Part shown: positions 46,596 to 55,357 of the stretch, piece by piece
Position numbering within the stretch: the first letter of the stretch is position 1
Layout of the letters: every line of letters starts with the position of its first letter
NCBI GenBank assembly: GCA_035528035.1
Contig: DATKZI010000020.1
Location: 1-64,000 of the forward strand
Length of the DNA stretch: 64,000 bases
From: JABLTI01 sp035528035
Lineage (GTDB): Archaea; Asgardarchaeota; Heimdallarchaeia; JABLTI01
Direction: 5' to 3'
Translations under genes and position numbers: made by a program
Notes under the pieces: model-generated
Databases searched by the model: none
What the model was told of the DNA's origin: nothing
What the model saw: the letters and a program-made list of their open reading frames with translations, nothing else

Positions 46596-47114
46596 CTATT
46601 TTGTAACTTCTTTATGATAGAGTTCTTTTGAACAAACGGGACACCTTTGTTTTGAAGTAATCCATGTAAGTAAATGATCTTTATGATATAACGATTCACA
46701 AGTAGGACATTGTAAAATTGAATCTTTAGGTGTTAGAAATAATTTGCAGACCATACAAACATCATTATGGATTGTTCCTTGATATTTTACTGCTGAGATA
46801 TTCACTTGTAAAGGTAAGTCTTTCTTTTTTCCTAATGCTATTTGAATAGCATCTTCAACTCTTTGTCTATATATTTCATCTGCTCTCAAACGATATTCTT
46901 CAGAGAAAGCAGGAGCTAGATCTTCTCCAACAGGTGTTGGAATTCTTTTTGAAAATCGGTAAATTACAGCGGCAATAAAAATAACTAACACACCTACTAT
47001 AATGGGTATAAAAGTATACAAATTATCCCAATAAAAAGATTTCAAAATAATTCCTGTAATAACAACCAAAAATCCGATTATTGTAAAAATGAATAATTTT
47101 CTATTTCTATTCAT
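46596..47114 (-). CDS. Membrane-anchored RING-like zinc-finger protein
   Basis: 172 residues. Two membrane helices (about 8-26 and 33-52), a helical linker, then a C-terminal RING-like finger: C120-x2-C123, C136-x2-C139, H144-x2-H147, C158-x2-C161, with the YHKDHLLTWI and RCPVC signatures of eukaryotic RING-H2 E3 ligases (the usual sixth ligand cysteine is a histidine here). Topology puts the finger in the cytoplasm. Asgard archaea carry ubiquitin-like systems, so an E3-ligase role at the membrane is plausible but unproven. No ubiquitin, E1 or E2 gene is in this window. Confidence 0.75.
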   Translation of the reverse strand: MNRNRKLFIFTIIGFLVVITGIILKSFYWDNLYTFIPIIVGVLVIFIAAVIYRFSKRIPTPVGEDLAPAFSEEYRLRADEIYRQRVEDAIQIALGKKKDLPLQVNISAVKYQGTIHNDVCMVCKLFLTPKDSILQCPTCESLYHKDHLLTWITSKQRCPVCSKELYHKEVTK

Positions 47115-47249
47115 AAATATCCCTTTAATTTTTTTATCTCTTAAAGAATTATAGAGAAATCAATCTATTATACCTATTGAAATATTAGAGTGATCATTCT
47201 GAATAGCATTACATTTTTCAAGGTAAATTACTTTAAATGAAATAGGAAA

Positions 47250-48692
47250 ATGAAAATCAATCGTATTTTATTTGTTTTAACTATCAGTATGATGTTTTTC
47301 ACATGCTACCCTTTAGAAAATAAGATAGGTGTTTTTAATGGACACGGAGAAACAATAACAACAAATTATGTTTATGACCCATATAAAACAGAGGAAAATC
47401 CTTTGCGAGGATTCTTCCCTTATATAAGTGAACAATATGATACCTTTCCCTATTCAATGGAATATTTCTATGTTCCATTAAAGGAAGTAATGGATAATTT
47501 TGATTCTTATACTTTTGATCTAACCTTAGAACCGAATTTAGATGAAGTAGCTTCTCGAGGGCATCAAACAATTTTTAGAGTTTATCTTGATTATCCGGAT
47601 GAACCCACAGGCATACCCGATTTTTTGCTTAATGGATTAACAACCTATTCGTATAGTGATTATGGAGGGGGAATTTGTCCTGATTATTCTAATGAAACTT
47701 TAATATCAACTTTGGAATCCTTCATCGATGAATTAGGGAAACAATATGATGGGGATGTAAGAATAGGATTTATTGAGCTCGGGCTCCTTGGTTTCTGGGG
47801 TGAATGGCATACTTATCCCCATGAAGAATGGTTCCCAAACGAGGGAATTCAGAACAGAATTCTTTATGCGTATGAAAAGGCTTTCAATAATACTCGTTTG
47901 CTTGTTCGTTACCCTACAGCTGACAGTTCTTTATTGAATATTGGTTATCATGATGATTCTTTTGCATATGAAACAATTGGAGCAGATGAATGGGATTTTT
48001 ATAATTTATTAGTTGCCAGTGGAGAAGATGATAAGTGGAAAACCGAACCTATTGGAGGAGAAGTTTATCCTGACATCCAAAAAGATTTGTGGGATGATTT
48101 CCCACCTAAAGATGTACAGAATTTCACTACTTGTGTTGAATGTACCCATGTTTCCTGGTTATTGGATGAAGATCAATTTTCAGCTTATTTTGCTGATAGA
48201 AAAATAGAAAGAGCTAGAGCAGCTGCTTTAAAGATGGGCTATCAATATTATTTGCCAAAAGTCTTTGCCTATGAAATCAATTCTTCTCTCGAGATTTCAG
48301 CCCAATTAACCAATGTTGGTAATGCCCCCTTTTATTATCCTATCACATTGAAGGTTGGGATAGATAACGATTTTTCACCAATAGCAGGATATACTATGGA
48401 ATCACCCAATATTTCACTTTTACCAGGTGAACTAGAAAGCTATAATTTTAGTGTACCACTTGTCCAAATAACTAATGCTAGTGCTGTTATGTTTAAATTA
48501 GATAGTTCAATGGTTATTCGTCCAATATTCTTTGCTAATAATGAAACAAAACCAGATGGAACATTAGACTTACTTCCCAAGATTGTTCATACAGAAGAAT
48601 CAAGCATTCCTTTTGTAGAGTTGGTTTTAATAATTCCTATTACTCAAATTGTTATTTTGATTATAAAAAGAGTTAAGACATCAAAAGAATAA
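47250..48692 (+). CDS. Secreted DUF4832 (glycoside-hydrolase-like) protein
   Basis: 480 residues with a signal peptide (INRILFVLTISMMFFTCYP) and a C-terminal membrane helix (FVELVLIIPITQIVILIIKR). The main domain matches DUF4832: ENPLRGFFPYIS, EPNLDEVASRGHQTIFRVYLDYP, IGFIELGLLGFWGEWHTYP (E-x-G-x-x-G-x-W-G-E-W) and a beta-rich domain after residue 345. The family is a TIM-barrel with glycoside-hydrolase-like features and no assigned activity. It is probably displayed on the cell surface. Confidence 0.8.
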   Translation: MKINRILFVLTISMMFFTCYPLENKIGVFNGHGETITTNYVYDPYKTEENPLRGFFPYISEQYDTFPYSMEYFYVPLKEVMDNFDSYTFDLTLEPNLDEVASRGHQTIFRVYLDYPDEPTGIPDFLLNGLTTYSYSDYGGGICPDYSNETLISTLESFIDELGKQYDGDVRIGFIELGLLGFWGEWHTYPHEEWFPNEGIQNRILYAYEKAFNNTRLLVRYPTADSSLLNIGYHDDSFAYETIGADEWDFYNLLVASGEDDKWKTEPIGGEVYPDIQKDLWDDFPPKDVQNFTTCVECTHVSWLLDEDQFSAYFADRKIERARAAALKMGYQYYLPKVFAYEINSSLEISAQLTNVGNAPFYYPITLKVGIDNDFSPIAGYTMESPNISLLPGELESYNFSVPLVQITNASAVMFKLDSSMVIRPIFFANNETKPDGTLDLLPKIVHTEESSIPFVELVLIIPITQIVILIIKRVKTSKE

Positions 48693-48743
48693 TCAAGAAA
48701 GAAAAAAGATTCGAGGTTTTACTTTAATTCTTTCTTTAATCAT

Positions 48744-48860
48744 TTATCGATGACAAATAATCATAAATTCTTCTGTTAGATAATTTTGTCTTTCAACTAT
48801 TCTATCAATTGCTGGTTTCATTTCACCATTCTTATGATAAGAGGTATAATACTTTGCCAT
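48744..48860 (-). CDS. Small protein, 38 residues
   Basis: ATG 48860 is preceded on the minus strand by AGGTGAT, eight bases away, the ribosome-binding motif seen at other genes in this window. The product begins MAKYYTSYHKNGEMKPAID and has alternating charged and aromatic residues. No family known. It fills the otherwise gene-free stretch between 48692 and 49061 together with AT-rich sequence. Confidence 0.45.
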   Translation of the reverse strand: MAKYYTSYHKNGEMKPAIDRIVERQNYLTEEFMIICHR

Positions 48861-49060
48861 TTTTTATCACCTTTTTTTCGCTTGTATATAGTATAGTTCA
48901 ATAAGTATATAAACTTTTCTCATTTATTGAGAGACGCTATCATAATTTAAGACGGATAGTAATTATTTTGAGATTAATATCTTGTCTTTAAGATAGATAT
49001 TACAATAGATGAGAAAAATTTAATATCATAAAAAGGATAATAGTATACAGTGAAATAATA

Positions 49061-49693
49061 ATGCAAGTGCAAGATGTTATTACATATAATCAAAAGGTAG
49101 CAAAAAATATAACAGATAAAGAAGTAGCACAGTGTTTTTATGATAACGATTATAGTATTCTTCTAAAGTTTTTACGAACAGGTCCAAAAACAATCAAAGA
49201 AATTGAGGAATACTATAAACTGGAAGGAAATGAAAAATCTGATAAAACAATTTACCGGTATATCAGCACCTTATCTGATGCAGGTCTGGTTGTTGAAGCA
49301 GGTAAACGAATCTATACTGATGATGAATTTAAGAACAAATCTCTTACTATCTATATGCGCACTGCCAAAGTATTTAATGATCTGACCAAAGAAATGCGAT
49401 CGGATATGACCAAAGATAAGAAATTCAAAAGGGGTTATGAAGCGTTTAGAATCCTACTAGATCTTTCTGATGAGAACAAATCTTTTAATGAAGACTGTAT
49501 CGCTAAAATTATTGAAAAGGTCTATATCGATGGCATAGATCTAGCGTCATCTTTAATGGAAAAAGTTGACGAGAAAATCTTCGATCTTCTTGAAGGTTAT
49601 GATTTTGGTGATGTTAACGACTTTATCTTAAATACTGCTTGGTTACTAATGATTCACAAAAATGATTTCAAAAAAATCCTAGACGAATGCTAG
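49061..49693 (+). CDS. Winged-helix transcription regulator with helical C-domain
   Basis: 210 residues. A winged helix at about residues 25-85: FLRTGPKTIKEIEEYYKL, then KSDKTIYRYISTLSDAGLVVEAGKRIYTDD. The remainder is helical, with acidic segments (FDLLEGYDFGDVNDF), perhaps an effector or dimer domain. Archaeal ArsR/PadR-like class. Targets unknown; the ICMT-like gene 90 bases downstream may be one. Confidence 0.75.
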   Translation: MQVQDVITYNQKVAKNITDKEVAQCFYDNDYSILLKFLRTGPKTIKEIEEYYKLEGNEKSDKTIYRYISTLSDAGLVVEAGKRIYTDDEFKNKSLTIYMRTAKVFNDLTKEMRSDMTKDKKFKRGYEAFRILLDLSDENKSFNEDCIAKIIEKVYIDGIDLASSLMEKVDEKIFDLLEGYDFGDVNDFILNTAWLLMIHKNDFKKILDEC

Positions 49694-49783
49694 ATAAGAA
49701 AATTTAATTATTGTTGATATTTACTATCATAAAATATTTATTTTATTTCTTACTGAATCCAATACTTAACTGAAGATGATCTT

Positions 49784-50392
49784 ATGCTTGAGTGGTTAAA
49801 TTTTAGTTTTATGATTTTTTCAATGATTCTTTTTGCTATATTATATTCTTCAAGTACTATGCCTATGACTAAAAGTGAAAAGCGAGGAGAAAAAGCTTGG
49901 AAAGAATGTCACCTCTTACGTATCTTTGCTATGATTTTTGAGTTTTTTATTCTTGTTACTATGATTCTTTGGTTTTGGTTACCTATTGCCACAGTTGATT
50001 GGTTAGTTTCCCAATTTTGGTGGATTAGTTTTATTATTGGTTTAGTGATCATTATTCCGGGTATGATTTTAATGATTGTTGGAATGGCGCACGCTGGTAA
50101 AGAATCTCACACACCTTCAAAAGAGACTGAGATGTATGGAGGGATATACAAACATATTCGACACCCCCAAACTTTAGGTGAGATGCCTACGTTTATCGGT
50201 ATTGCTTTCTTGATCAATTCTTGGTTTCTCGTTCTTCTTATGACTGTTTTCGTAATTATTTATACACCTATTATGATTCACTTTGAAGAGAAAGATCTCA
50301 TCAAACGGTTTGGTGATCCTTATAGAAAATATCAACAAGAAGTAGGAATTATTTTCCCAAAGAAATGGTTCCATAAGAAAGTACAAAAATAA
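49784..50392 (+). CDS. ICMT/PEMT-like membrane methyltransferase
   Basis: 202 residues with four or five membrane helices. The C-terminal half has the SAM-binding region of isoprenylcysteine carboxyl methyltransferase/phospholipid methyltransferases: YGGIYKHIRHPQTLGEMP (R-H-P motif), a helix, then HFEEKDLIKRFGDPYRKYQQEVGIIFP (E-x-x-L/D...Y-x-x-Y). The substrate may be a lipid or an isoprenoid-linked molecule; a prenylated-protein substrate is only speculative. Confidence 0.85.
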   Translation: MLEWLNFSFMIFSMILFAILYSSSTMPMTKSEKRGEKAWKECHLLRIFAMIFEFFILVTMILWFWLPIATVDWLVSQFWWISFIIGLVIIIPGMILMIVGMAHAGKESHTPSKETEMYGGIYKHIRHPQTLGEMPTFIGIAFLINSWFLVLLMTVFVIIYTPIMIHFEEKDLIKRFGDPYRKYQQEVGIIFPKKWFHKKVQK

Positions 50393-50495
50393 TGCATCGA
50401 TAAGCACTTAATTTTGGTTAATATCCAAGACTAATGCATTCTTATTTTTATTTACCAGTATTCTACATAAAGTAAAATTTTTTGGTGAGTAAAAA

Positions 50496-51602
50496 ATGAA
50501 ATTTACAAAAAGCTCATTTCTTGCTATTTTTCTTATTATTTATCTTTTTTCAGCAATACCATCTAAACATGATAGTTTTCTTGAGGTTCAATCCATAAAC
50601 AATGTTGGATTTTCTCAAATGGAAATTAAAAGTCTTGAAGACATGAAAGTTTTATTGATCATTGGAACTTATTTTGGCGATTCTTATTTCTGGTTAAAAA
50701 CACAATTTGAAGCATTTGGTTGTAACGTTACAACTGCTGGAACTTCTAGCTTAGTGCCGTCTTGTCCTAATAAACCACAACGACCAGTTGCACCAAATAT
50801 CTCAGTTTATGATATGACTAGAGAAATCATTCAAGAATTTGACTGTGTTATTATCCCATCAGGAGCACATTGGACTTATCTTATAATCAATAACGATGTA
50901 CATGATATACTCAATATAGCCTATGAAGAAGGTCTTGTTGTTGGTGGTCTTTGTATTGGAACCTTAGTGCTTGCTTACGCAGATGATTTAGTAGCAGGAA
51001 AAAAGGTTTGCTACTATAGTGGTTCTTATTCGAAAATGACTCAAGTAGGAGCAGAAATCATCTACGGATCAGGAGTAGTTTCAGATCAACGATTAGTTAC
51101 TGGTGGTACAGGAGCATATAATACAATTAATGTTAATGTCTATCCTTTCAGTGTAGCGATTTCAAAAGCGGTTTTAGGATTATCAGGTATTACAAATATT
51201 GAAATTGCTCCATCTAAAGGAAGCATAAATGAGACATATACACTAAGTGCTGAAACGTCTGATTTAACAAACATATTCGGAGTTAATTATACTAATACGA
51301 TTGATCATCTTAAGGGAACAATTCATTCAGAGGACGAAGAATTTGAAGATAAAACTGTATACCTTTATGATCTAGATGAAGATAATAAATTCGTAGCAAA
51401 TTACACCAGCACTGCTAAAGGTCCATTTTCCATTGATTTTGAAATCGAAGGTGACAGCTATGGTATTGAAATTATAAGAAATGCAATTGATTTCAAAATT
51501 AGATCTCTACCAGGTTTTAATTGGTTAATAACAATTCCAGCATTATTTGGTATAGTTGGTATTACAAAAATAATAAAGTCTAATAAAAATAAACGAAAAT
51601 GA
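50496..51602 (+). CDS. Exported DJ-1/PfpI-like protein with membrane anchor
   Basis: 368 residues. Signal peptide (SSFLAIFLIIYLFSAIP), then a DJ-1/PfpI class-I glutaminase-like domain at about 50-220: MKVLLIIGTYFGDSYFWL, DCVIIPSGAHWTYL and GGLCIGTLVLAYA, whose cysteine is in the nucleophile elbow, plus VTGGTGAYN. A beta-rich extracellular domain and a C-terminal helix (WLITIPALFGIVGITKII) with a lysine tail follow. Surface location makes it unusual for this fold. The exact activity, peptidase or glyoxalase-like, is unknown. Confidence 0.75.
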   Translation: MKFTKSSFLAIFLIIYLFSAIPSKHDSFLEVQSINNVGFSQMEIKSLEDMKVLLIIGTYFGDSYFWLKTQFEAFGCNVTTAGTSSLVPSCPNKPQRPVAPNISVYDMTREIIQEFDCVIIPSGAHWTYLIINNDVHDILNIAYEEGLVVGGLCIGTLVLAYADDLVAGKKVCYYSGSYSKMTQVGAEIIYGSGVVSDQRLVTGGTGAYNTINVNVYPFSVAISKAVLGLSGITNIEIAPSKGSINETYTLSAETSDLTNIFGVNYTNTIDHLKGTIHSEDEEFEDKTVYLYDLDEDNKFVANYTSTAKGPFSIDFEIEGDSYGIEIIRNAIDFKIRSLPGFNWLITIPALFGIVGITKIIKSNKNKRK

Positions 51603-51635
51603 GATAGAAACTTCTATCCATTTTTATTTTTTATT
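51603..51635 (+). terminator. Hairpin after the DJ-1-like gene
   Basis: GATAGAA (51603-51609) pairs with TTCTATC (51612-51618), allowing the inner pairs to open into the loop; T-rich sequence follows to 51635. Confidence 0.5.
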
Positions 51636-51682
51636 GAAAAAATTCTTTAATATCGTTCTAACTTGTCTTTATAGGTGGTTTT

Positions 51683-52069
51683 TTGACAGATAATCCCATG
51701 AAAATTACTCGTGTCTTCTTTCAAGTTGGTGTCGATGATTTACTAAGAGCTAAAGAATTCTATACTAAAACGTTCAATTTTGAAGTTGGCTGGTACCTTA
51801 GTCCAGAAGTCGGCTGGTGTGAAATCAAGCTTCCAGGTAGTTCAAGTGTAGGCCTTAATACTCGAGATCCAAAAGCTAAAAGAGAACCGAGTTGGGGAAT
51901 ATTAACAATTGAAGTAGAAAATCTTGATGAAACACATGCATATCTTGCAAAGAAAGGTTTGAAACCTACTGAAATAGTTGATGTTCCACAAATGGTTTCT
52001 TATTTCAATATTAAAGATACAGAAGAAAATACTGTTCAGATTGTTGGTGACCCTAGAATCAATGAATGA
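51683..52069 (+). CDS. Glyoxalase/VOC-superfamily protein
   Basis: 128 residues with TTG start (ATG 51698 is an alternative). It shows the beta-alpha-beta-beta-beta VOC pattern: RVFFQVGVDDLLRAKEFYTKTFNFEVGW in the first half and WGILTIEVENLDETHAYLAKKGL to FNIKDTEENTVQIV in the second. The final glutamate-type position (E/Q of TVQIVG) is Gln rather than the usual metal Glu. Function may be small-molecule binding or metal-dependent isomerisation. Confidence 0.8.
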   Translation: MTDNPMKITRVFFQVGVDDLLRAKEFYTKTFNFEVGWYLSPEVGWCEIKLPGSSSVGLNTRDPKAKREPSWGILTIEVENLDETHAYLAKKGLKPTEIVDVPQMVSYFNIKDTEENTVQIVGDPRINE

Positions 52070-52098
52070 GAATAAATTATCCTTATTCTCTTTTTTTT
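52068..52098 (+). terminator. Hairpin plus T8 terminator after the VOC gene
   Basis: GAGAATAA (52068-52075) pairs with TTATTCTC (52083-52090); eight T follow at 52091-52098, just where the convergent MarR gene ends. Confidence 0.7.
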
Positions 52099-52531
52099 AT
52101 TCATGTTTTTTGAGATTTTCATATAATTCGCTTAAAGTTTTTTCAAAAATAATTATTTCTTCATCTGACATTCCTTCATAAAATAGCTCTATCATTTTTT
52201 CTGAAACTTGTTGATATTTAGTTTGTAAAGATCTATCTTTTGCAGTTAATTTGATCAATATTTCTCTTCTATCATCCTGTGAAGGTGTACGTTGGATATA
52301 ACCCATTTTTTCCAATCTATCTAACATCGATGTTAGTGTAGTCTTACTAAGAGAGGTTTTTGTAGCAAGCTCTTGAATGGAGATATTGTCTTGATCCCAC
52401 AAAACAAACATAATCCGTCCTTGTGCAGGATTAAGTTCGATTCCTTCTTCTTTCAAGATTTTAGCAAAGATACGTCCAGAAAGTTGGTGGATTTTAGCAA
52501 TGAGAAATCCACCTTTACTTTTAAATTTCAT
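52097..52531 (-). CDS. MarR-family transcription regulator
   Basis: 144 residues with the typical MarR layout: dimerisation helix, helix-turn-helix (NISIQELATKTSLSKTTLTSMLDRLEKMGYI), a wing with RTPSQDDRREILIKLT, and C-terminal helices (YEGMSDEEIIIFEKTLSELYENL). Its start overlaps the end of the flavin-type oxidoreductase gene by 4 bases, so they are translationally coupled. The palindrome at 53035 is a likely operator. Confidence 0.9.
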   Translation of the reverse strand: MKFKSKGGFLIAKIHQLSGRIFAKILKEEGIELNPAQGRIMFVLWDQDNISIQELATKTSLSKTTLTSMLDRLEKMGYIQRTPSQDDRREILIKLTAKDRSLQTKYQQVSEKMIELFYEGMSDEEIIIFEKTLSELYENLKKHE

Positions 52532-53016
52532 TTTTTATCCCTGACAATCAATGTATGTTTTTGACCTTTATACCAAGATTCAATGTAATTTGTTTTAATT
52601 CGGAGGATAGTAAAATCCGGGTCAGTATACCCTAGAGGATAATATATTTTTGTACCTTCTGTCCAAATATCCCTTTTAAGATCCATATCATCTACAATAT
52701 CAGCAAAACCTTGTAACATAACTCCCTTAGTACCTTCTGGTACACAAAAATAAATTGCTATTTTGTTGTTACTCATAAAATCTTTGATCATTTGTGATGA
52801 AGTATTTGTACTGATATAGACGTTAGTAAAATTATTGTCATATTTTTCTAATACAGAAGCGTGATGAGGGAATTCTTTTTTGTATCTCAAGTTAAAAACA
52901 GCTTTTATTTTGGGGAATCCATCACTATCTATGTTAGAGACATACCCAACACGAGTTTCTAACATAATTTCCTTGGCGACATTTAGTAGTTCTTCTTTAT
53001 TCAATAGTAAAATCAC
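52528..53016 (-). CDS. Pyridoxamine-5'-phosphate oxidase-like flavin-binding protein
   Basis: 162 residues, GTG at 53016 as given; a TTG at 53004 (NKEELLN...), 7 bases after GGTGAT, may be the true start. The split-barrel fold of the PNPOx superfamily is suggested by VGYVSNIDSDGFPKIKAVF, VYISTNTSSQMIKDFMSNNKIAIYFC and GVMLQGFADIVDD. Members bind FMN or F420 and reduce small molecules. Coupled to a MarR gene, which commonly controls such enzymes in response to oxidants or drugs. Confidence 0.8.
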   Translation of the reverse strand: MILLLNKEELLNVAKEIMLETRVGYVSNIDSDGFPKIKAVFNLRYKKEFPHHASVLEKYDNNFTNVYISTNTSSQMIKDFMSNNKIAIYFCVPEGTKGVMLQGFADIVDDMDLKRDIWTEGTKIYYPLGYTDPDFTILRIKTNYIESWYKGQKHTLIVRDKK

Positions 53017-53034
53017 CCATTAATTCTATATAGG

Positions 53035-53054
53035 ATAGTATTATATAGTACTAT
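53035..53054. promoter_or_regulatory. Palindromic candidate operator for the MarR pair
   Basis: ATAGTA (53035-53040) and TACTAT (53049-53054) form an inverted repeat with an eight-base AT centre, located 20-38 bases upstream of the flavin-type gene start and overlapping its TATA-like region. Its position fits autoregulation by the MarR protein. Confidence 0.5.
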
Positions 53055-53220
53055 TTAACCTTTTTGTATGAACAAAAAAAGCAAGTAAAACAACAATCAC
53101 AGTAATTAACTGATTAAATCAAACTAAAAACAAGTAAAAGTTATTAGTGAGAATAGTGCTAAATACAAAAGTAATATGTAGATTTATTGAATTTAATGGC
53201 GATTCTAGGAGATAAGTCAA

Positions 53221-54525
53221 ATGGGTCATAAAAAAGGGCATGAGAAAAATAGCTATTTGCAATTACAACAAAGATTAGATAAAGCACCGCAAGGAGCTCC
53301 CTTATCTGAGTCACTATTAGAAATTTTAAAGGTATTATTTACCGAGGAGGAAGCTGAGCTTGTATCAGTATTACCGATCAATTTTGTTACTGCTGAAAGA
53401 GCAGCTAAGATTTGGAAAAAAACACCAAAGGAAGCGGAAAAAATCTTAGATACATTAGCAGGTAAAGGTTTGTTATTAGATGGTTGCCAAAAAGATAAAC
53501 GAACATATATTTTAGCTCCACCTATGGCGGGATTCTTTGAATTTTCTATTATGCGCACAGACGGTAAATTTAACCGAGAAATCCTATCGGACCTTTATTA
53601 TCAATATCTAAACGAAGAGGATGATTTCTTATTTGCCATTTTCGCTACTAAAACACCAATAGATAGAGTATTTGTTCAAGAAGAAACTATTCAACTTAAG
53701 GATTATTCAATTGTTTTAGATTATGAGCGAGCATCAAAAGTAATAGACACTGCAAGCTGTATAACAGTAGGTACATGTTATTGTAGACATAAAATGGAAC
53801 ACAAAGGAAAAGCTTGCGATCAACCACAAGATGTTTGTCTAACTTTTAATGGAGCAGCTAAGAGTCTTTCAAAACACGGGATTGCCAAAGAAATAAATAA
53901 AGAAGAAGCTCATAAGATACTTGATCGTTGTGTCGATTTAGGATTAGTACAAATTGGTGATAGCGTTCAGGAAGAGGTTGCTTGGATCTGCAACTGTTGT
54001 GGTTGTTGTTGTGAAGCGATACTTGCGTATAAGCGTTTGGGGTATAATTCTGATATCTATAGTAATTTTATTCCTGAAATACAAACTGATAATTGTACTG
54101 GATGTAATATTTGTGTTAAAAAATGTCCAGTAGAAGCAATCACTTTAATTGAGAGTAGCGATAGCAGAAAGGGAGCTAAAATAAATTATGAACGATGCAT
54201 TGGATGTGGTGTTTGTGCACGAAATTGCAAAAAAGAAGCTATAATTATGAATCGAAGAGAAGATTCGATGCATACACCAAAAGATTCTTTTGAACGAGTT
54301 GTTAGAATGGCTTTAGAGACAGGTAAACTTCAAAACCTTCTATATGACAATCAGCACCTTTGGACACATAAAATGCTTCAACGATTTGTTGGAGTAATAT
54401 TAAATCTAGGACCTATTAGAAGAAGAATGGCTAATCATCAATTACAATCGAAATTCATAAAGAAAGCGAGAAAATTAGCTGATAAACGAAAAAGAAAAAT
54501 TATTGGTAAAAAAAACTATAATTAA
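53221..54525 (+). CDS. Multi-cysteine 4Fe-4S ferredoxin-type protein
   Basis: 434 residues. The N-terminal about 110 residues form a winged-helix-like helical domain (ERAAKIWKKTPKEAEKILDTLAGKGLL). The middle has a cysteine-rich segment (VGTCYCRHKMEHKGKACDQ, then ICNCCGCCCEAI). The C-terminal part carries two classical 4Fe-4S motifs: CTGCNICVKKCPVEAI and CIGCGVCARNCKKEAI. The tail is basic. It resembles archaeal and clostridial 4Fe-4S proteins that feed electrons to oxidoreductases. The partner is unknown; no enzyme subunit is adjacent. Confidence 0.85.
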   Translation: MGHKKGHEKNSYLQLQQRLDKAPQGAPLSESLLEILKVLFTEEEAELVSVLPINFVTAERAAKIWKKTPKEAEKILDTLAGKGLLLDGCQKDKRTYILAPPMAGFFEFSIMRTDGKFNREILSDLYYQYLNEEDDFLFAIFATKTPIDRVFVQEETIQLKDYSIVLDYERASKVIDTASCITVGTCYCRHKMEHKGKACDQPQDVCLTFNGAAKSLSKHGIAKEINKEEAHKILDRCVDLGLVQIGDSVQEEVAWICNCCGCCCEAILAYKRLGYNSDIYSNFIPEIQTDNCTGCNICVKKCPVEAITLIESSDSRKGAKINYERCIGCGVCARNCKKEAIIMNRREDSMHTPKDSFERVVRMALETGKLQNLLYDNQHLWTHKMLQRFVGVILNLGPIRRRMANHQLQSKFIKKARKLADKRKRKIIGKKNYN

Positions 54526-54564
54526 TTTTTTAATGCATAAAAAATTAGGTTAAAAGGATGAATC

Positions 54565-54699
54565 ATGGAATGTCCGCGATGTCGCAAACAGAACAAGCGA
54601 GTGAAAATGAAAGATGTAAAAAGAAAAGGCGGGTTTCATAAACAAACAAAATATGTATGTCCAGAATGTGGCTTAATAAGAATGATAGAAAATAAATAG
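54565..54699 (+). CDS. Small zinc-ribbon protein, 44 residues
   Basis: ATG 54565 with AAAGGATG upstream. Two CxxC knuckles: MECPRCRKQ at the start and YVCPECGLI near residue 33, separated by a lysine/arginine-rich loop. The spacing is that of a TFIIS/ribosomal-type ribbon. It follows the ferredoxin gene by 39 bases and may share its transcript. Function unknown. Confidence 0.65.
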   Translation: MECPRCRKQNKRVKMKDVKRKGGFHKQTKYVCPECGLIRMIENK

Positions 54700-54747
54700 A
54701 TTTTTAACCAAAGTTAAATTTTTTAGAAAAAAGAAATTAGAATGCTT

Positions 54748-55197
54748 TTACTTAATTTGTATAGGTGGTAATCCTAATTCTTTCCTTTTTTGATTTATTT
54801 CAATCTTCAGTTTTTCATACATCGAAGAATCTTTGGGTAAATTTGCTTGTTCTAGAATATACCCATGATTTAACCAGATTTTTTGATTATTAGGATCTAG
54901 AGCTAAAGCGGTTATGCTTGCTTCAAGAGCTTTATCATATTGTTGCATGTCACTATAAGCAATAGCTAAATAGAACCAAAGAGTACCATTCATTGATTCG
55001 AGTTCAAGCGCTTTTTTAAAATTGATTATTGCTTTCTCAGCTTGATTTGATTCACAATAAAAAGTACCAAGATTAACCCAAGCTTCAAAGAAATCAGGAA
55101 AATCAATTATAACTTTTTCAAGAATTTTTACTGCTTCAGAATGATTACCATCAGCAAATTCTTTAACGGCTTTATTAACTAACTCTTTTTTTGAAAT
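54748..55197 (-). CDS. TPR protein with a probable non-standard ATT start
   Basis: 149 residues if begun at ATT 55197, which has an AGGAG motif 8 bases upstream. The first ATG is at 54993 and would cut off two of the repeats. The full frame contains about three TPR units: AVKILEKVIIDFPDFFEAWVN, AEKAIINFKKALELESMNG, and ALEASITALALDPNNQKIW. The frame is closed by TAG 12 to 15 bases upstream of the ATT, and no ATG, GTG or TTG exists in between. Interaction scaffold; partner unknown. Confidence 0.65.
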   Translation of the reverse strand: MSKKELVNKAVKEFADGNHSEAVKILEKVIIDFPDFFEAWVNLGTFYCESNQAEKAIINFKKALELESMNGTLWFYLAIAYSDMQQYDKALEASITALALDPNNQKIWLNHGYILEQANLPKDSSMYEKLKIEINQKRKELGLPPIQIK

Positions 55198-55357
55198 AGA
55201 ATCTACTCCTAACTAATGAATGAAATTGAAACTAAGAAAGGTAAAGATAAACGAGTTTTTTAGTTTTGTTAATAAAATAAAAATAATTAAAAAAATTATA
55301 AGGATGAATAAAACATCCAAAAAAAGTTTTTATTCAACCAGATAAGGAAACACGAGA

